Shown here piece after piece: positions 5,219-6,245 of a DNA stretch of 6,245 bases (position 1 is its first letter; the number at the start of each line of letters is the position of its first letter). The notes under the pieces were generated by a model. That model was not told where the DNA came from, made no database searches, and worked only from the letters and a program-made list of their open reading frames with translations. The stretch comes from Christensenella sp. UBA5394 (GTDB taxonomy: Bacteria > Bacillota > Clostridia > Christensenellales > CAG-138): the NCBI GenBank assembly GCA_002409725.1, contig DHOI01000106.1, positions 2,111 through 8,355 of the forward strand. The letters run 5' to 3'. The position numbers were made by a program, and so were the translations under genes.

Positions 5219-5734
5219 ATGGAAGAGGCCAAGTGGTATGTGGTCCATACCTATTCGGGTTACGAAAACAAGGTAAAAGAAGACCTTGAAAAAACCGTGG
5301 AAAACCGAAACCTGCAGGATATGATCCTGGAGGTGAAGTACCCCACCGAAGAGGTCGTTGAGATCAAGGACGGCAAGCGCAAGGCCTATCAGCGCAAGGT
5401 GTTCCCGGGCTACGTGATGGTCAAGATGTTTATGAACGACAAGACCTGGTACGTGGTACGAAACACCAGGGGCGTTACGGGCTTCGTGGGGCCGGGCAGC
5501 AAGCCCATCCCGCTCACCGATGAAGAGGTCACGGCAATGGGCGTGGAGCGCATTCCCATCGAGCTCGATATTGAGGTGGGCGAAAGCGTGCGCGTGGTGG
5601 CAGGCCCGCTCGAAAACTTCATCGGCACCGTAGAGAATCTCGACCCGGAGCGTCAAAAGGTCAAGCTCGTGGTTTCCATGTTCGGCCGCAACACGCCGGT
5701 GGAGCTGGATTACATCGAAGTGCAAAAACTGTGA
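5219..5734 (+). CDS. nusG: Transcription termination/antitermination factor NusG
   Basis: NusG binds the RNA polymerase clamp through its NGN domain and modulates pausing, termination and coupling to translation. The 171-aa product has the N-terminal KWYVVHTYSGYENKV (5-19), the hallmark VFPGYVMVKM (61-70), the VTGFVG segment (86-91) and a C-terminal KOW domain beginning near VRVVAGPLENFIGTV (124-138). Length and both domains are normal, with no inserted domain as in some NusG paralogues. The start is the ATG at 5219, with AAGGAG (5207-5212) 6 nt before it. An upstream in-frame ATG at 5168 lies inside secE and lacks family similarity. It is followed by an 88-nt structured gap before rplK. Confidence 0.98.
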   Translation: MEEAKWYVVHTYSGYENKVKEDLEKTVENRNLQDMILEVKYPTEEVVEIKDGKRKAYQRKVFPGYVMVKMFMNDKTWYVVRNTRGVTGFVGPGSKPIPLTDEEVTAMGVERIPIELDIEVGESVRVVAGPLENFIGTVENLDPERQKVKLVVSMFGRNTPVELDYIEVQKL

Positions 5735-5759
5735 TATGCATCCCTTCGGGGAGTCATAT
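5734..5759 (+). promoter_or_regulatory. cUUCGg hairpin immediately after nusG
   Basis: ATATG (5734-5738) pairs with CATAT (5755-5759) and TCCC (5741-5744) with GGGA (5749-5752), separated by a 2x2 internal loop and capped by TTCG closed by C-G, an exceptionally stable tetraloop type. No T-run follows, so it is unlikely to be a terminator. It may be a processing site or barrier in the mRNA between nusG and rplK. Confidence 0.55.
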
Positions 5760-5761
5760 AC

Positions 5762-5797
5762 GTGGGAGGGCATCCAATCCATGCCCGCTCGCACCAC
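5762..5797 (+). promoter_or_regulatory. Candidate ribosomal protein L1 binding leader of rplK(-rplA)
   Basis: A stem GGGCAT (5768-5773)/ATGCCC (5781-5786) with a 7-nt loop sits above an outer stem GTGG (5762-5765)/CCAC (5794-5797). The internal loop is asymmetric: GA on the 5' side and GCTCGCA on the 3' side. Position just upstream of rplK, a GTGGGAGG-type 5' strand and the lopsided internal loop all fit the L1 autoregulatory site, which mimics the L1-binding region of 23S rRNA. The assignment is from memory of the motif's shape and is not a computed match. rplA, the expected regulator gene, would lie just beyond the window. Confidence 0.5.
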
Positions 5798-5822
5798 TAT
5801 TTAAAAGGAGAATCTACAACCA

Positions 5823-6245
5823 ATGGCAAAGAAGATCACAGGCTATGTAAAGCTGCAGATCCCCGCCGGCAAGGCAACGCCCGCGCCGCCCGTAGGCCCG
5901 GCTCTGGGCCAGCACGGCGTGAACATCATGGGCTTCTGCAAGGAGTTCAACGAAAAGACCGCCAAGCAGGCCGGCCTGATCATCCCGGTGGTCATCACCG
6001 TGTATCAGGATCGTTCCTTCACCTTCATCACCAAGACCCCGCCCGCGCCGGTGCTCATCAAGAAGGCCTGCGGCCTTGAGTCCGCCAGCGGAAAGCCCAA
6101 CTCCCAGAAGGTGGCCAACATCACCAAGGCCCAGGTTCGGGAGATTGCGGAGCTGAAGATGCCCGACCTTAACGCGGCCAGCGTTGAGGCGGCTATGAGC
6201 ATGATCGCCGGCACGGCCCGCTCCATGGGCATCGTGGTGGTAGAC
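5823..6245 (+). CDS. rplK: 50S ribosomal protein L11 (3' end at window edge)
   Basis: L11 binds the GTPase-associated region of 23S rRNA at the base of the L7/L12 stalk. The frame is open from the ATG to the window end, 141 codons, about the full usual length of L11, so probably only the stop codon is missing. The N-terminal domain shows [20 protein letters not shown] (7-26) with the conserved proline pair, then [17 protein letters not shown]. The C-terminal RNA-binding domain includes [13 protein letters not shown] and the closing [19 protein letters not shown] (5805-5810) lies 12 nt before the ATG, a long spacing. rplA is the expected next gene. Confidence 0.97.
   Translation, partial: MAKKITGYVKLQIPAGKATPAPPVGPALGQHGVNIMGFCKEFNEKTAKQAGLIIPVVITVYQDRSFTFITKTPPAPVLIKKACGLESASGKPNSQKVANITKAQVREIAELKMPDLNAASVEAAMSMIAGTARSMGIVVVD

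Noticed and set aside
5174..5797. Antisense open frame of 207 codons opposite nusG
   Set aside because: NusG on the plus strand is unambiguous; the antisense product is His/Leu-rich with no recognisable family.
5762..6079. Plus-strand open frame across the rplK start
   Set aside because: It is out of frame with L11, whose correct frame from 5823 is open to the window end and matches the family throughout.
1..6245. CRISPR array, insertion sequence, attachment site, toxin-antitoxin or defence genes
   Set aside because: No regular spacer-repeat pattern, transposase motifs, terminal repeats or defence-type genes are present; the gene content is housekeeping.

Overview
The window looks like chromosomal core-genome DNA from a GC-rich member of the Firmicutes, most likely class Clostridia. 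The case rests on the gene order rpmG-secE-nusG-rplK, a zinc-ribbon type L33, a short single-span SecE, strong AGGAGG-type ribosome binding sites, a DUF421 (YetF-like) protein and a DUF1461 protein. The lineage call is inference. I see no phage, transposon, CRISPR or defence genes.

Left part (1-3700), minus strand. Read in the direction of transcription, a promoter with a perfect extended -10 (3669-3677) precedes a NUDIX hydrolase (2889-3623), a four-span DUF1461 membrane protein (2173-2886) and tsaD (1103-2176). The NUDIX and DUF1461 genes are 2 nt apart, and DUF1461 and tsaD overlap by 4 nt (ATGA), so these three form a tight operon. After a 68-bp gap comes a DUF421 membrane protein (315-1034). 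A separate consensus promoter (246-274) then drives a tRNA-Gly(CCC) gene with encoded CCA (105-178). At the left edge a ribosome binding site and ATG mark the first codons of another minus-strand gene that leaves the window.

Middle (3624-4656). An 81-bp divergent intergenic region separates the NUDIX operon from a plus-strand gene (3705-4547). Its product is unassigned: an N-terminal domain, a long Pro/Ala-rich linker and a compact C-terminal domain rich in aromatic residues and glycine. Its start is unusual (TTG, overlapping an ATG-ATT-TGA mini-frame). A strong intrinsic terminator (4617-4656) closes this unit.

Right part (4657-6245), plus strand. A TTGACA / extended -10 promoter immediately follows the terminator and drives the ribosome/secretion/transcription operon rpmG (49 aa), secE, nusG and rplK. 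The mRNA begins with a 5'-terminal hairpin and a set of AGGTAC repeats that could form alternative structures. The nusG-rplK gap holds a cUUCGg hairpin, then a stem with an asymmetric internal loop that resembles the ribosomal protein L1 autoregulatory site. The window ends at codon 141 of rplK, essentially the full usual length of L11.

The parts most worth a second look are the unassigned plus-strand gene with its divergent control region and the two RNA leaders of the ribosomal protein operon. I found no convincing evidence of a wholly new multi-gene system.
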